Assembly (NCBI RefSeq): GCF_964204645.1
Contig: NC_134027.1
Span: forward strand, 16,356,485-16,420,484
DNA: 64,000 bases
Source of the DNA: Tubulanus polymorphus
Taxonomy: Eukaryota; Nemertea; Palaeonemertea; Tubulaniformes; Tubulanidae
Direction of reading: 5' to 3'
Shown here: piece by piece, positions 1 to 10,607 of the stretch
Layout: every line of letters begins with the position of its first letter
How positions within the stretch are numbered: position 1 is the first letter of the stretch
Program-made: the position numbers and the translations under genes
Notes under the pieces: model-generated
Seen by the model: the letters and a program-made list of their open reading frames with translations, nothing else
The model's database searches: none
Told to the model about the DNA's origin: nothing

Positions 1-167
1 ATTGTTTTATGCAAAATCAAAATTTCCTTCATTTGCTGTTCTTTTGTACGTTTTAAACTATCTACGTCTGATACGCCTATACCACCATTGGATGAGGTTC
101 CCCAAACTCCACCGCTACCTCCAGCTCTTAGTTGTTCTTCTAGCTTCTGAATGATCAATGTATGATG
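1..167 (-). CDS. ERC: ERC/ELKS/CAST active-zone scaffold protein, internal exon (partial)
   Basis: This minus-strand exon starts after a good acceptor (TTTGATTTCAG) and runs off the left edge open in one frame for 55 codons. It begins HHTLIIQKLEEQLR, has a Gly/Ser-rich linker, then RTKEQQMKEILILHKT. From memory this matches the vertebrate ERC region just after the conserved SMNSIKTFWSPELKKER block, first a coiled-coil stretch ending in ELR, then a KELFLLRKT-like stretch. The upstream exon at 27311-28024 ends in phase 0 and this one starts in phase 0, so they join cleanly with no exon needed between. ERC proteins are coiled-coil scaffolds that bind RIM, liprin and other presynaptic or cortical partners. 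The exon continues beyond the window. The gene symbol is the family name; the exact orthologue is not resolved. Confidence 0.78.
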
Positions 168-1276
168 CTGAAATCAAACAAGAAAAAAATACTCGATTGT
201 GAACTTGCATTATCCAGAATTACTTTCATAATTTGATTAACTGCAATCAATCAAAGGCATTATCATATTCAGTAACTAAAACCTGGCGTTTGCCTTGTAA
301 ACACGTGTTTATCCCCCAGATATACAAAAAATACCCTCCCAAACCCAGGCCCAACATTGCTATGCAGTTGTTTGAATAAACTGTGGTAAGGTAATAAGCG
401 GTTAATGTTTTACATCTACTGGGAAATGTTCTATGACGATGTTGATTGGGAGTACACAGAGACTTAAGGTCTTAACGAACGATTTTCATTTATGCTGAAA
501 ATAAATTTCATTTTTCTGCCAAACGATTTAGCCAAAGTATTTGTATAGTTAAACCTCATTAATGCGATTCTGTTGAAGACGAAAGTAGTTTATTCTGATG
601 TTTTTCTTCATGTCACAGCCAAGATATTTGTAGCAATCAAGATATGGATACAAAAACAATTTCAATAGAACAATTTTGGCACCTTTGCCTACACGATTCG
701 TATCAACAATGTACCGCAAGGGTATGATTGTTTGTTTGTCTTTTTGTTTGTTTGGCTTTACGTCATTTGGATCTTGGTTTTCCAAGACTAACCCTACTGG
801 ATTATTCATTTAACCTCACAACGGGACGGCCTTTGAAGTGTTGCCCGCACACTGTGTAAGCCGCCAGTAGGATTCGAACCCACTCGAACCGAACTTTTTC
901 AATTCCAAAAAGCTACAGGATGGCAAATAACCATCAAGATATTGCAATTTACAAAGAAAGTGTAAATTTGGTGGGTAGGTGGGCAGACATCCTTAAAATG
1001 AAACTTTATCTTAGAATATAGCCGAACCGATGGAACTCATATCAGGCTTCGATAAAAATTTGATAACCACAGGGACCGTATTCAAAAACATAATGGTACA
1101 TGTTTACTCATAATATTACATCCCCCTCTATAAGATTTGGACGCTGACTAACAACTATCTCTAAATCTAATATCTAACAATAATTAATCTAATAATTCTA
1201 ATCGTGGCTATGAGTGCTAGTAAATGAAAGTTTATCTCCAGCTAATAGTTTGTATTTCGCAATAACTATACACCAT
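168..1276. other. Intronic stretch without a recognised gene
   Basis: I see no convincing gene here. On the minus strand near 868-890 there is GGGTTCGAATCC, which fits a tRNA-type B box, but no paired tRNA arms are evident, so it may be a worn SINE. The 86-codon open frame at 549-809 has no family features. Confidence 0.4.
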
Positions 1277-2215
1277 TCATAAGTCCATACACGTAGGTGG
1301 CTTCACAGTACGTCCAGAGCGAGTGTGATACGATGTTGTTTCATCACTGCGTTGTATTGTAGATGGCGCATTGGTGTTGGCGATAAACTGGTCGTTCTGC
1401 TGTTGTGGCTGACAGATAGATGGTTGGTTGTCTGTGGTAGGCTGGACTCCAGAAGATGCTGTGTGCGTGTACATATGCATGGTTTCGCTGTCTGTGGCGG
1501 TGGTACATCTTCGGGCGTATGTGGACTCTTTGTTTCTTTGTAATACGATTTTGTACGATCGTTCAGCGTGTTTTTATTTCACAACGGCTGGCTCCCACCT
1601 TCCTGTGGTGCAATTGCGGACCTATATCGGTTGTTTTTCTGCCACTGGCCGTAGTGGCACTGCATGATTTGCAGGTTTGATCTTGCATGGCGGCCATATA
1701 ACAATTCAGGTGGTGATCAATTGGGGTAGACCTAAGAACGAGTAGGGCCATGGCAATGTCACAGTTGGTCTGTCTACCTTCTTTATTGTCATCTTTACGG
1801 TCTGAATTTGCCTCTCGATAAACCCATTGCTGAGCGGATATATCGGGTCTGATGTCACGTGTTTAAACTCGTATTGTCGTGCGAAATTGCGATAGTCTGC
1901 CGCAGCAAATTGCGGACCATTGTCGCTAACAAGCTTCCATGGGACGCCTTGTTCAGAAAAAATACTCTTTGTAAGGGACATGATAATAGAGCTCCTTGTC
2001 TGCTGTCCTATCGGGTTGTGCCGGATAAACGGGAATTTGAGTAGTAGTCAGCTATAATTAAGTAGTTATCCCCATCAATCTGAAACAGGTCAGTCTCGAC
2101 AACCTACAATGGTCTATTTGGGATTTCATGCTGTATGAGGGGCTCCTTCTGTTGCCGTTTTTGATGTTCTTGGAATAACCTGCAGGCAGAAGCTGTTTTT
2201 TCGATTTGCTTATTT
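1277..2215 (-). pseudogene. Ty3/Gypsy retroelement polyprotein, integrase and C-terminus (decayed)
   Basis: On the minus strand the order is that of a Gypsy pol 3' end. First comes a zinc-binding tail (ACRLFQEHQKRQQKEP), then the first integrase Asp in VVETDLFQIDGDNYLIIADYYS, of which only part is intact. Next come the second Asp in SDNGPQF and the catalytic Glu in NGFIERQIQTVK (1706-1981). Last is a C-terminal tail ending TRSGRTVKPPT (1277-1480), a motif typical of invertebrate Gypsy elements. The frame is broken by a TAG at 2104-2106, a frameshift near 2035 and several stops between 1480 and 1706. No gag, protease, RT or LTR is visible nearby, so this is a fragment. Integrase inserts retroelement cDNA into the genome; this copy cannot be functional. 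Confidence 0.88.
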
Positions 2216-3557
2216 ATGTTTCTCCAAAAAACAGAATTTTTCGCCCGCATCTTGCATTTTTCCACTCAAAATTCTTCACCCTACTTTCCTTCGGTCTTAG
2301 CCATAAATTTCACCACACGGGACACCCCCAGTAGAATATTAAAGATCACACTTACGCCCTAACATCCGAAGGGCTTCTGATGTGGCATGGCATTACATTC
2401 TTCATCTTCTGACACCATGTAACGATTTCATGCCCAGAAATCAAAAATTGGACGATTATCATAAATAGCATCAGAGCTCTTTTTTCAACACGATTGTATA
2501 CAAATGGCTGCAAACCTGGATAAGGCTCAAAACCCGTATCAGGCTACGATAACAAACTCTCAGTCAACTAATTGGTGATACAAAATGGATGTTCTCAGCG
2601 TAGTTAAGAATGATATTTTCCTCTAATAAAACAATCTATCTTTATTGGTGATATCAGAACCTAACTTGAAAGACATAACTAGGGACAATCTCGCCCCTAG
2701 GTCCTTATGAAACAATATCTGATTTCAGAAGATGTTTCCATGGGTCGAGTGGTTTCTCACCAGATCCGTTTTTGGTTAATTCTTTGGTAGCCTTCTCTGA
2801 AGCGTTTCTTGATAGCATTTCTTGATGAGATTAGCCAGGTTCCTTTTGGAAATCTCTATTCACTCTATCCACTTTTACCTGCTTCCATTTGAAGGATATT
2901 TCTGATCAACTGGGTTCTATTTTAGCACTCGATCGGGTTCAGATCTTTTCCAATAGTCTTGTGTGCACCAGTGCATCCTTCTCTACCTGGTCATGATAAG
3001 GAAGTGTGGGGTGTTTGTCGGGTAGCCTTACTCCTGATCTTCTCATTTTTTGTTGTTTATTATTGATAATGATAATGATTTATTTTCTCCACAAAAATTT
3101 TATAATAAACAAAATATATAAGTTGGTTGATTTACAATATGGAAAGGGACAACAAGCAAGCTTTAAAAGCTGTACACAGCAACAAGTGCTGAGGCGAGGT
3201 GCCCAGTGCAATGAAGGTGCAAATATGCATAAGGTGAAAATGATAATGTGTTAATGATAAAATAACAAGAGCCCCAAGGGGTACTATGGCCAGCCTGTCA
3301 GCTTTTCATAAAATGGCAAATGATGATGCATTTTGTGGGTTAAATTTGTCAAAATACACTCCCAGCTCAGAGTCAGTACCTAATAATTTACACAATACAA
3401 TCGTAGAATACAAAAGGAGCACAGACAGCGACTGGAGCTGGCAGGAACAAATACCTCAGATAAATCTTTTCCCTTGGTTTTATTGATTTAAATGTGGAAT
3501 AGAATTGAATTTTTTTAAATTTGCTCAATAAAACAAAATTGAATTGGATTTGATGTT
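2216..3557. other. Intronic stretch without a recognised gene
   Basis: No gene is supported. Short open frames at 3006-3254 and 3286-3486 have no domain signature and no splice or start context that favours coding. The wording GAGCCCCAAGGGGTACTATG near 3270 looks like part of a dispersed repeat, but I see no second copy in the window. Confidence 0.4.
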
Positions 3558-3768
3558 TTTATTTGTTCAATGAAGTAAAATTGAATTGGATTTGATATTT
3601 TTTTGCGGAATAAAATTTGATTGAATTTGTAGTTTGAGCATATGGCCAATTAGCATATCAAGGTCATCTATCCGATTTAATAAAAAGCAATTTTTCTCGG
3701 ATTTTGCACAATGGTCAATCATATTTTCGTAGTGCTTATAAAAATATTCCTCCCAAAAACCAATAACT
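3558..3768 (+). repeat. ~210-bp dispersed repeat, copy 1
   Basis: This A+T-rich segment (starting TTTATTTGTTCAAT, ending near AAAAATATTC) recurs in the same orientation at 22275-22482 with scattered substitutions. An open minus-strand frame is shared by both copies (for example the stretch IDDLDMLI), but no family is recognised and the shared frame may only reflect the shared DNA. Confidence 0.75.
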
Positions 3769-3819
3769 AATTTCACCAATCAACGAAAAGTAGGCGGAAA
3801 CCACATATATTGATTTTTA

Positions 3820-4143
3820 TTGCATTTAATACATGTATTACACCTATTATATGGTGAAAACAGAGTTGAATCGAGTCTCGTAGTTGGCAGTGGGGGTAAA
3901 CGTTTTATACCAGTTGCCACTACGAGACTCGTTCCCCCTCCCCTAAACCCAGATGTTCGAGCAGCATTTCACTATCTTGCATGTGTTCCCCCATCAGATA
4001 GAAAGCAATACCCCACAAAGCCATGTCTCATTTGCAGAAGAGATGGTAACCGCAAAGAAACACGTTACGTTTGTGATGTCTGTCCTGGAAAACCAGCATT
4101 ATGTGTAACCCCTGGTTTCAGGAGATACCATGTACAAAACTAA
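3820..4143 (+). pseudogene. piggyBac-type transposase, C-terminal cysteine-rich domain (fragment)
   Basis: The last ~70 codons read LNPDVRAAFHYLACVPPSDR followed by a Cys-rich finger: CLICRRDGNRKETRYVCDVC, then KPALCVTPGFRRYH, then a stop. A finger of the form C-x2-C...RKETRY-x-C-x2-C...ALC...C-F-x-x-YH just before the stop is the typical C-terminal DNA-end-binding domain of piggyBac transposases. One expected Cys is Gly here (TPGF instead of PCF), which points to decay. The DDD catalytic core is absent upstream, so this is a 5'-truncated remnant. A 16-17-bp inverted repeat lies inside its 5' part (3873-3930). Confidence 0.72.
3873..3930. repeat. Inverted repeat (hairpin) with GAGTCTCGTAG arms
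   Basis: The left arm GAGTCTCGTAGTTGGCA (3873-3889) pairs with the right arm TGCCACTACGAGACTC (3915-3930) around a 25-base loop, with one unpaired base in the left arm. The arm core CTCGTAG is shared with the two palindromes at 4458-4517. Confidence 0.8.
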
Positions 4144-4457
4144 AGAAATGCCATGACAACAATGCTATAATTTCTATCGTACTATGTTTATTATCGATTC
4201 ACAGTGAGGTGAATCATTTCTTTCCAATTAGGAAAGGTATTTGATAAGCGTTTGATGCCTTATAAACTTTGATGTGAAAATAATCACGTAATATAATTTG
4301 ATTTTATAGATGTTCATAAATAAATAAAGAATTGATAAAAAAAGTTAGTTATTGATTTTTTAAAAATTACTTGTTTATCTGAGTGGCCAGACTTCGATTT
4401 ATGTTGTTATCCACATTGCCAAACAGAAAAAAAATGAATTCATTCACTCCGGGCTTA

Positions 4458-4517
4458 CTACGAGATATCTCGTAGTGGCAAGGAGCGGTACACCTGCTAC
4501 TACGAGATATCTCGTAG
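4458..4517. repeat. Two copies of a perfect 18-bp palindrome
   Basis: CTACGAGATATCTCGTAG occurs at 4458-4475 and again at 4500-4517, separated by 24 bp, and each copy is followed by TGGCA- or TGGCAG-like sequence. Each copy is a perfect palindrome. Together with the related hairpin at 3873 they bracket the piggyBac remnant, so they may be transposon-end or fold-back structures. Confidence 0.85.
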
Positions 4518-4528
4518 ATGGCAGTCAA

Positions 4529-5290
4529 CCTGTTAAAAATATAATATAGAAATACAGTTATTGTATTATTCAACGCCCCCTGGTGGCCACATACTAAAAC
4601 CAAAGACCTTGAAACTCACCAAAATCATAGAACGCGTTATGGGCTACAACTTTCCAATTGAATATTGTAACACAATATGCTTAGGTATGAATTTAATGTG
4701 GAAAAACTTTTTCCCACCTACGCATCATTACTGATGACACCAAGATGGACGCCAATTGTGTCATAATTGGCTGATCAAAAATACCTGTCTCAGGTATAAA
4801 ACATCCCTTTCCACAGAATACCCATCACAAATTGCAATGAGAAATGGCAAACCAGTAGGAAGCTACAGGACCTAGAATTCTGGCCAAAATTGACATTTTT
4901 GGGCACTTAAAAGGTCATAGGACGGCCAGCTTGAGTCAGATCAACCCAATTTTTCTTATGCTGATGGCCCTTGGTAGATTCAAATATAAACCAAAGATCA
5001 AGGTAATTGATCAAAGCGTCTTCAAAACTTCCCTCAAAAACTTTGAAAATGTCTAAAAAGTGCTGATTTTTGCTGATTCTGCCAGTCGGCCATCTTTAAT
5101 CTGACAGGGCCAGTTTTTGGGCTGAAGATGTGTCTAGGGTAGATACATGTATAAACCAAATATCAAGACATAACCTTGAAGCGTCTTCAAAACTTCCCAA
5201 AATAACTGGATTTCGTCTACGGACGGACCGACGACGGACGAAAAGTGAACGCAATAGCCCGCTGGGACTAAAGTCCCAAGTGGGCTAAAA
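4529..5290 (+). repeat. Dispersed repeat D, 5'-truncated copy
   Basis: This copy begins within the last ~154-bp unit of D (AACGCCCCCTGGTGGCC) and runs through the non-repetitive body to the common 3' end, GACGGACGAAAAGTGAACGC then GGGACTAAAGTCCCAAGTGG then GCTAAAAAT. The full structure is seen at 17720-19113 and 38075-39168. No coding capacity is evident. Confidence 0.9.
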
Positions 5291-5509
5291 ATGAAGCAGT
5301 ACATTGAATATGTGCGAGATTTTACGTTACCAGCTTTAATATAGTCACCATAAGAATGAATGGCAGCTCATTGGAACACTGCCAGTTTCCTGGAAAAACT
5401 TAAATTAGGCCACATGTCAAGGCATGTTTTCACATGATGCACACTTGAACTCAAACATACATAGCTCATACGTCGGCAGTGTGTCTGTCGGTCGGTCGGC
5501 CGTTTTTTT

Positions 5510-5999
5510 CAAAAATAAAATTTATTTCAATGAATCCCAGAAAAAAGTTTTCACTCGGTAGCTTTGAAGTCGGGTCGGTCGGGTCACGGCAAAAAGACCA
5601 TTAATATGGGATGGCCTAAAATTCATATGATGTCGCATATCAGAGGGTGGCTGAATATCGGATCTTGGAAACCTCTTCCAATGTTGGCCATGGAAGTTAA
5701 AATACCGGTACAGAAGAAATCGGCTATTAGATCGTTTTAAATCCTGGAATGTACAACTACAATATTCAGACCTCGACCTATACTTGTAGTTTGCTGCTTA
5801 ATATTTTCAGGTCACAAGAAATTACAATTTACGCAATTTACAATTTTTTTTACGCGTTACAGCATCACCTTTAGTAGTGTACTGTACGAGCTTGTGTGTG
5901 TCGTGTAGCACTCCGCACGCACGTGGAGGCTTCTTGTAAGTGAATGTTCGCTTACACTTCAATGTCAATCAAAACAATCACCGGGTATTAAAATGAAAC
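5510..5999 (+). repeat. Repeat P (upstream region of an exon duplicated elsewhere), copy 1
   Basis: This segment matches 23600-24010 and 36481-37020 in order and orientation, and like them lies downstream of a D tail. The other two copies continue into a spliced first exon (24275-24431 and 37302-37446). This copy diverges after ATTAAAATGAAACA, before the exon. Confidence 0.85.
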
Positions 6000-6149
6000 A
6001 TATTGGCTCATATAAAGTATATTATGGGCTGCGAAAAATTTGTAAAGTCTATTGTGGATTATTTTTTCCATAATTTTTGATATTGTTGGTAATAAAGATA
6101 TTGGCTGATAGATGGTTAGTTAAGGGTTATAATTGTTAAGGGTTGGCTT

Positions 6150-7190
6150 ATTTCAAGTGCTATTTTTTTACTACATTATTCTTGATTTCATCATGGCCTG
6201 TGCTAAATGTATTTGAAAGAGAATGAATATGTTTAAGAATTTCGTCTGGACCCGTGGGCATTAAGAGGATTGAACTAGGATTAGGCGTATCTAAGTAAGA
6301 TTCGAACGGTTTATTGGTGGGTGGTATTCTATCGGCATATTGCTTTCCAATAGAACTAAAAAATTCATTAAAGGCATTTGAAATTAGGAAAGGATCACTG
6401 GTGGTAGAACCATTATGTCAAACAGTGTAGTATTTTAGACGATAGTAATAGTCAGTAATTAGTTTAGAAATAGTTGGCAAGAGGCCTTGCTTTACATTTA
6501 TTTTAAAGAATGTGTTTGTGTTATTATGTCTATTAATATTTAGGTAGTCTAAATTTGGGTCCATGCCAATAACTATAGATTTGTTTTCTTTAGTAATTTG
6601 ATAAAACAATTTTGAAGAGTCATCTTAACAAAAATTTCCCACTTGTGCCTGGCACCCGATAAATTTCACCTATAATCATATTCTTTGATTTATGGGAATT
6701 GATTTCCATAAATCAACTTTCGACGTAACCCTCATTAAAAATACTACGATCATTGTGTAGTATAAATGATATACTTTGTTTTATATATATACAAACCCCA
6801 CCGCATGTTTTTGATTGTCGATGTTTTTCAACCATATCATATCCAGGTATGTTACATAAAGACACATTATTATCTGTTAAGAATGTTTCGCATTAAGGCA
6901 TATCAATTTCAAAGTTTTGACTTTTACATCTTTGTAGTAATCTTTTTAAATCATTTAATTTACTGCTAACACTATGTATATTATATTTAATAATTTTCAA
7001 TTTAGAGCTGCCAGTAAAAGTTGGATTAATTTGATCAATGTTAATATGGACAATCAGAGTCTATTAATTGAAAATCGTTATTTATTAAGTTATCTAAATC
7101 ATATTTTTCTGCTGTTTCTAATTGTTTAATATGCGCATTAATCAGATCATTAGTTGACATTAGTTTAAAAGAAACCCGAATTTAAGTTAC
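6150..7190 (-). pseudogene. LINE (non-LTR retrotransposon) ORF2 fragment: endonuclease end and linker
   Basis: On the minus strand, 6418-6609 reads NLDYLNINRHNNTNTFFK, then a QGLLPTISK stretch. This fits the conserved GDFNLDLL...LLPTI segment near the end of LINE apurinic-type endonucleases, with the catalytic region worn (GMDPN for GDFN). Immediately downstream (about 6170-6417), another frame reads SDPFLISNAFNEFFSSIGKQ, then YADRIPP and later SSILLMPTGPDEILKHIHSL. That is the linker between endonuclease and reverse transcriptase. Upstream (7020-7190) is a weak match to the endonuclease N-terminal half. Stops and frame changes make it nonfunctional. It is in the opposite orientation to the RT module that follows at 7361. 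Confidence 0.75.
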
Positions 7191-7360
7191 TCGCTTCACA
7201 AAACAAAATTCTATCTAATAATTCTTATAATCAGTACTGTATATTTGTCCAATGTGATAAATCTCTAGCACAATAAACAAGTAAGGGGCAAGTTACTGGA
7301 AGGTTTTCTAGTGAATGTTGAAATTAGCATGAAAAAGAAAAAAAGGAAAAAAAATAATAA

Positions 7361-7705
7361 ATATAGCTGCTAAGCAGCGATAACGGGTTTTCTGCACAGT
7401 CTTAGAATCCTGTTCAACGGTGGATTTCGACAACGCATTTGATAAAGCACAACATCAGCCATTACTAAATAGGCTATTAGGAAACAGTATCAATGATAGG
7501 TCGCCCCAATGGCTCCGCAGTTATCTCTGAATGAAAACTCGTAGGCGAAAACTTGGAATAAGTCGGTCTAACTAGAGGAGTCACGCAAGGTAGTATCCTA
7601 AGTCGTCTTCTGTTAAATGTCCTGAAAAATGACGTACACAGTAATCCAAAATATACCAGACCGTGTAAATTTCCAAAACGACCTTAACACGCTGTTCGAC
7701 CAAAA
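7361..7705 (+). pseudogene. LINE reverse-transcriptase module, copy 1 (decayed)
   Basis: The frame reads DFDNAFDKAQHQPLLNRLLG, then SINDRSPQWLRSYL and a stop. After frame changes, RGVTQGSIL and NDVHSNPK follow. These are LINE RT blocks (DFSKAFD, WxxSYL, GVPQGSIL, ND). The same module occurs at 17057, 54575 and 63133 and always starts at the same base, ATATAGCTGC, with an inverted GCTGC...GCAGC just inside. All four copies carry stops or frame changes, so the module now behaves as a non-coding part of a larger composite repeat. Confidence 0.82.
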
Positions 7706-8115
7706 AACTTAATGTTCCGACAAGAAAATCTTGTTCGAATTAAAATCAATTCTGTTTGATCGAACAATACGCTTTTTGTTTGAACCAGAACTTTCGTTGA
7801 AATGAAAAACTTTTTGTCCTGGCAAAAAATTTGGTTGAGCGAAAACAATTTTTTTTGAACGAATGTTTGAATGAAAATAATTCTGTTGGATTGAACGAAA
7901 TACTTAATACTTTTGGTTCAGAGAAAAAACTTTCTACAATATACTTGTTCGAATGAAAAACTTAATGTTCTGACAAGACAATTCTGTTCAAATTAAAACC
8001 ATTCTGTTCGATCGAACAATTGTTCGAACGAATAAAATTGGTTCGAACGAAATAAATTTTGTACCGACGGAAGAATTTTCAAACGAAAGGTCTTTTGAAC
8101 GATAAAAAAAGATAT
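7690..8115 (+). repeat. GTTCGAA-rich degenerate repeat module, copy 1
   Basis: The stretch is built from variations on TTGTTCGAACGAAAAACTT with many TTCGAA half-sites and the recurring phrase AAAAACTTAATGTTC. A second copy at 55086-55570 follows the same RT module, in the same order. No coding is supported. Confidence 0.8.
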
Positions 8116-8455
8116 TTCTGGGGCTCCGCAGTAACTTAAAGCCGGACGTAGGTCGGCCTTGCGACGCGATCCTCGCGTTGCATCGCAAGTTTCGGTGCAA
8201 GTCGGTTGCGATACGATTGTCAGCGACTGTGTGCAACTAGTTTCTGCCAGTCGCAAGGGCGCGTAGGTCGGATGTGACAGTCGTGTAGCGTCGCAGAAAG
8301 TAGAACACGTGCGACTCCTTGTGACTTGCGTTGCTGACAGTCGCAACCCGTCGCAAGGGAGCGTAGGTCGATGAGTCGTTGCGACACAATCGTCGCTGCA
8401 ATCGCAGGGAATGGTGTCGCAGTGAGTCACAAGCCGTCGCAAGGCCGACGAAATT
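8116..8455 (+). repeat. GTCGCAAG-rich degenerate repeat module, copy 1
   Basis: This GC-richer block starts GGGGCTCCGCAGTAACTTAA and repeats GTCGCAAG/GTCGCAAC and GTAGGTCGATGAGTCG phrases at irregular spacing. It matches 55571-56310, where a 388-bp MITE has inserted. The open minus-strand frames here (7993-8517) follow from CpG-rich repetition and have no domain. Confidence 0.8.
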
Positions 8456-8880
8456 TTCAAAAAAATGTTCATTTTTGGCAAGAAAATTGATAATTGTGAT
8501 TGATCGTTGCAAGTCACAACCAGTTAATCACTAATTAACATGCGTTTTAATAAATCTCATTCCTCCTTTACAGTGAACTAAGCTTTAACCTAGTAGAGGC
8601 TACTAGCCTATGTAGGCCTATGCATATGCGTAGGCCTAACATCCGGACAGATTGGTCGTAGGCCTATTGAATAACAACCCTCCTAAATATCGTAAATTTT
8701 GTTTTGAAGTTCAATGCACTTTATTTCTTCTTTCATATTCATCTAGCATTAAACATCATTACGTATGCGTCCCTTTATTGAAATTAGGTTAACTATCTCA
8801 ATATATCGATGTTACTAGGAAGACCTTATTTAAAATGTGATTCTTATGTCCACTTTTTGCGATATTGTCTCAATAAATTG
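8456..8880 (+). repeat. TAGGCCTA-bearing repeat tail
   Basis: This block includes CTAGTAGAGGCTACTAGCCT, then several AGGCCTA repeats and ATCCGGACAGATTGGTCGTA. It recurs at 56400-56564 (cut by a MITE) and at about 61922-62050. It ends in A+T-rich sequence with nothing recognisable. Confidence 0.7.
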
Positions 8881-9480
8881 CCATACAGATCACAACATTT
8901 TAGTTAAAGGAGTGATAGTTATGTCGACGGTACCGATTATGTTGAGATACAAACGTCGACATTGGTGAAAGGCGTGATATTAACACGATATATCGACTTA
9001 ATTATGTCGATAAATCGCCATATATCACGTTTGTTCAACATAATTTCATCGTGATAAAAGGTCGCGACGGTTTTGTACGGGTCCCATATATACGGAAGTA
9101 CGGAAGCGATAAAGGGCCTCGAGTTGTCGCGTTCCAACTCGAAAAAGTCGCCATGAATATATCGACGTATTGTGATGTTTTGACGACATATTTCATTTTC
9201 TCAACCATTTTCCTCGCAACAAGTCGACATAATCATGACAACTTGAAACTCAGTCGCCATATTACTGGCGTCCTCATCTTACATTTCGACGTGTCTTCAA
9301 ATGACGGCTTGTCCCGTGGAAAATGGATGGAAAAGCGAAATTTGTCGTGAAAACGTCACGATATGTCGCCATATTCATATCGACTATACGCGATATATCG
9401 CGATATATCGCTATATGTTGACATAAATATGGCGACTTGTTGAGTTGGAACGCGACAACTCAAGGCCCTTTATCGCTTTT
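8881..9480. repeat. TCGATA-rich fold-back region
   Basis: Arms of about 50 bp (9105-9154 and 9429-9477) are inverted copies of each other: AGCGATAAAGGGCCTCGAGT on the left pairs with ACTCAAGGCCCTTTATCGCT on the right. Between them lie short palindromic runs of ATATCGCGATATATCG and repeated GTCGCCATA or TATCGAC. A 99-codon plus-strand frame (9051-9350) spans it but has no domain and is cut by the symmetry of the structure. Confidence 0.8.
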
Positions 9481-9705
9481 GACATATAAGCTTCCATACA
9501 TCTTTAGAAAAAGAAATAATATGTGATCTTTCATTAAGTAGGATCACTTGAATGATCGCTTTAATATCACTTTTTAAAAAAAAAGAATCTGCCAAAATGA
9601 CCTTAATATATTCGACACTATATCAGATTAATCGACTTCAAAATAGGCGAAAGCATAAATCTTTATTATGTTATTAATTGGTCTAATTATTCAAAAGCTA
9701 ATAAA
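9481..9705. other. Short A+T-rich spacer
   Basis: Nothing recognisable lies between the fold-back region and the first satellite array. Confidence 0.4.
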
Positions 9706-10607
9706 GTGGGCGACAAAACCAAAAAAAATGAATTGTCGCGGGCGATAAAACCAAAATAATCAATTGTCGCGGGCGATAAAACCAAAATAATCAATTGTCG
9801 CCGGCGATAAAACCAAAATAATGAATTTTCGCGGGCTATAAAACCAAAATATTGAATTGTCGCGGGCGACAAATCAAAAAAAAAGAATTGTCGCGGGCTA
9901 TAAAACCAAAATATTGAATTGTCGCGGGCGACAAAACAAAAAAAAGAATTGTCGCGGGCGATAAAACCAAAATAATGAATTGTCGCGGGTGACAAAACCA
10001 AAATAATGAATTGTCGCCGGCGACAAAACCAAAATAATGAATTTTCGCGGGCTATAAAACCAAAATATTGAATTGTCGCGGGCGACAAAACAAAAAATAA
10101 AGAATTGTCGCGGGCTATAAAATCAAAATATTGAATTGTCGCGGGCGACAAAACAAAAAAAAGAATTGTCGCGGGCGATAAAACCAAAATAATGAATTGT
10201 CGCGAGTGACAAAACCAAAATAATGAATTGTCGCGGGCGACAAAACCAAAATAATGAATTTTCGCGGGCTATAAAACCAAAATATTGAATTGTCGCGGGC
10301 GACAAAACAAAAAATAAAGAATTGTCGCGGGCTATAAAATCAAAATATTGAATTGTCGCGGGCAACAAAACAAAAAAAAGAATTGTCGCGGGCGATAAAA
10401 CCAAAATAATGAATTGTCGCGGGTGACAAAACCAAAATAATGAATTGTCGCGGGCGACAAAACGAAAAAAAAAGAATTGTTGCGGGCGACAAAACCAAAA
10501 TAATGAATTGTCGCGGGCGACAAAACGAAAAAAAAAGAATTGTTGCGGGCGACAAAACCAAAATATTGAATTGTCGCGGGCGATAAAAACAAAATAGTGA
10601 ATAGCCT
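9706..10607 (+). repeat. 31-bp satellite array 1, with 217-bp higher-order repeat
   Basis: About 29 tandem monomers of AATTGTCGCGGGCGA(C/T)AAAA, then CCAAAATAWTG (31 bp). The variant GAATTTTCGCGGGC recurs at 9823, 10039 and 10256, that is every 216-217 bp or seven monomers, and the monomers between follow the same variant order. This marks amplification of a seven-monomer block. The long minus-strand open frames through it are by-products of a stop-free monomer. Confidence 0.97.

Noticed and set aside
3006-3486. Two plus-strand frames of 66-82 codons
   Set aside because: No domain, no repeat in other copies, A+T-rich sequence; length is within chance.
7988-8517. Overlapping 82-174-codon minus-strand frames in the GTCGCAAG block
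   Set aside because: They overlap one another in different frames over a degenerate repeat and have no domain or splice support.
9706-10607. A CRISPR-like array of short palindromic repeats
   Set aside because: Units are directly adjacent with no unique spacers, in animal DNA. It is a satellite.
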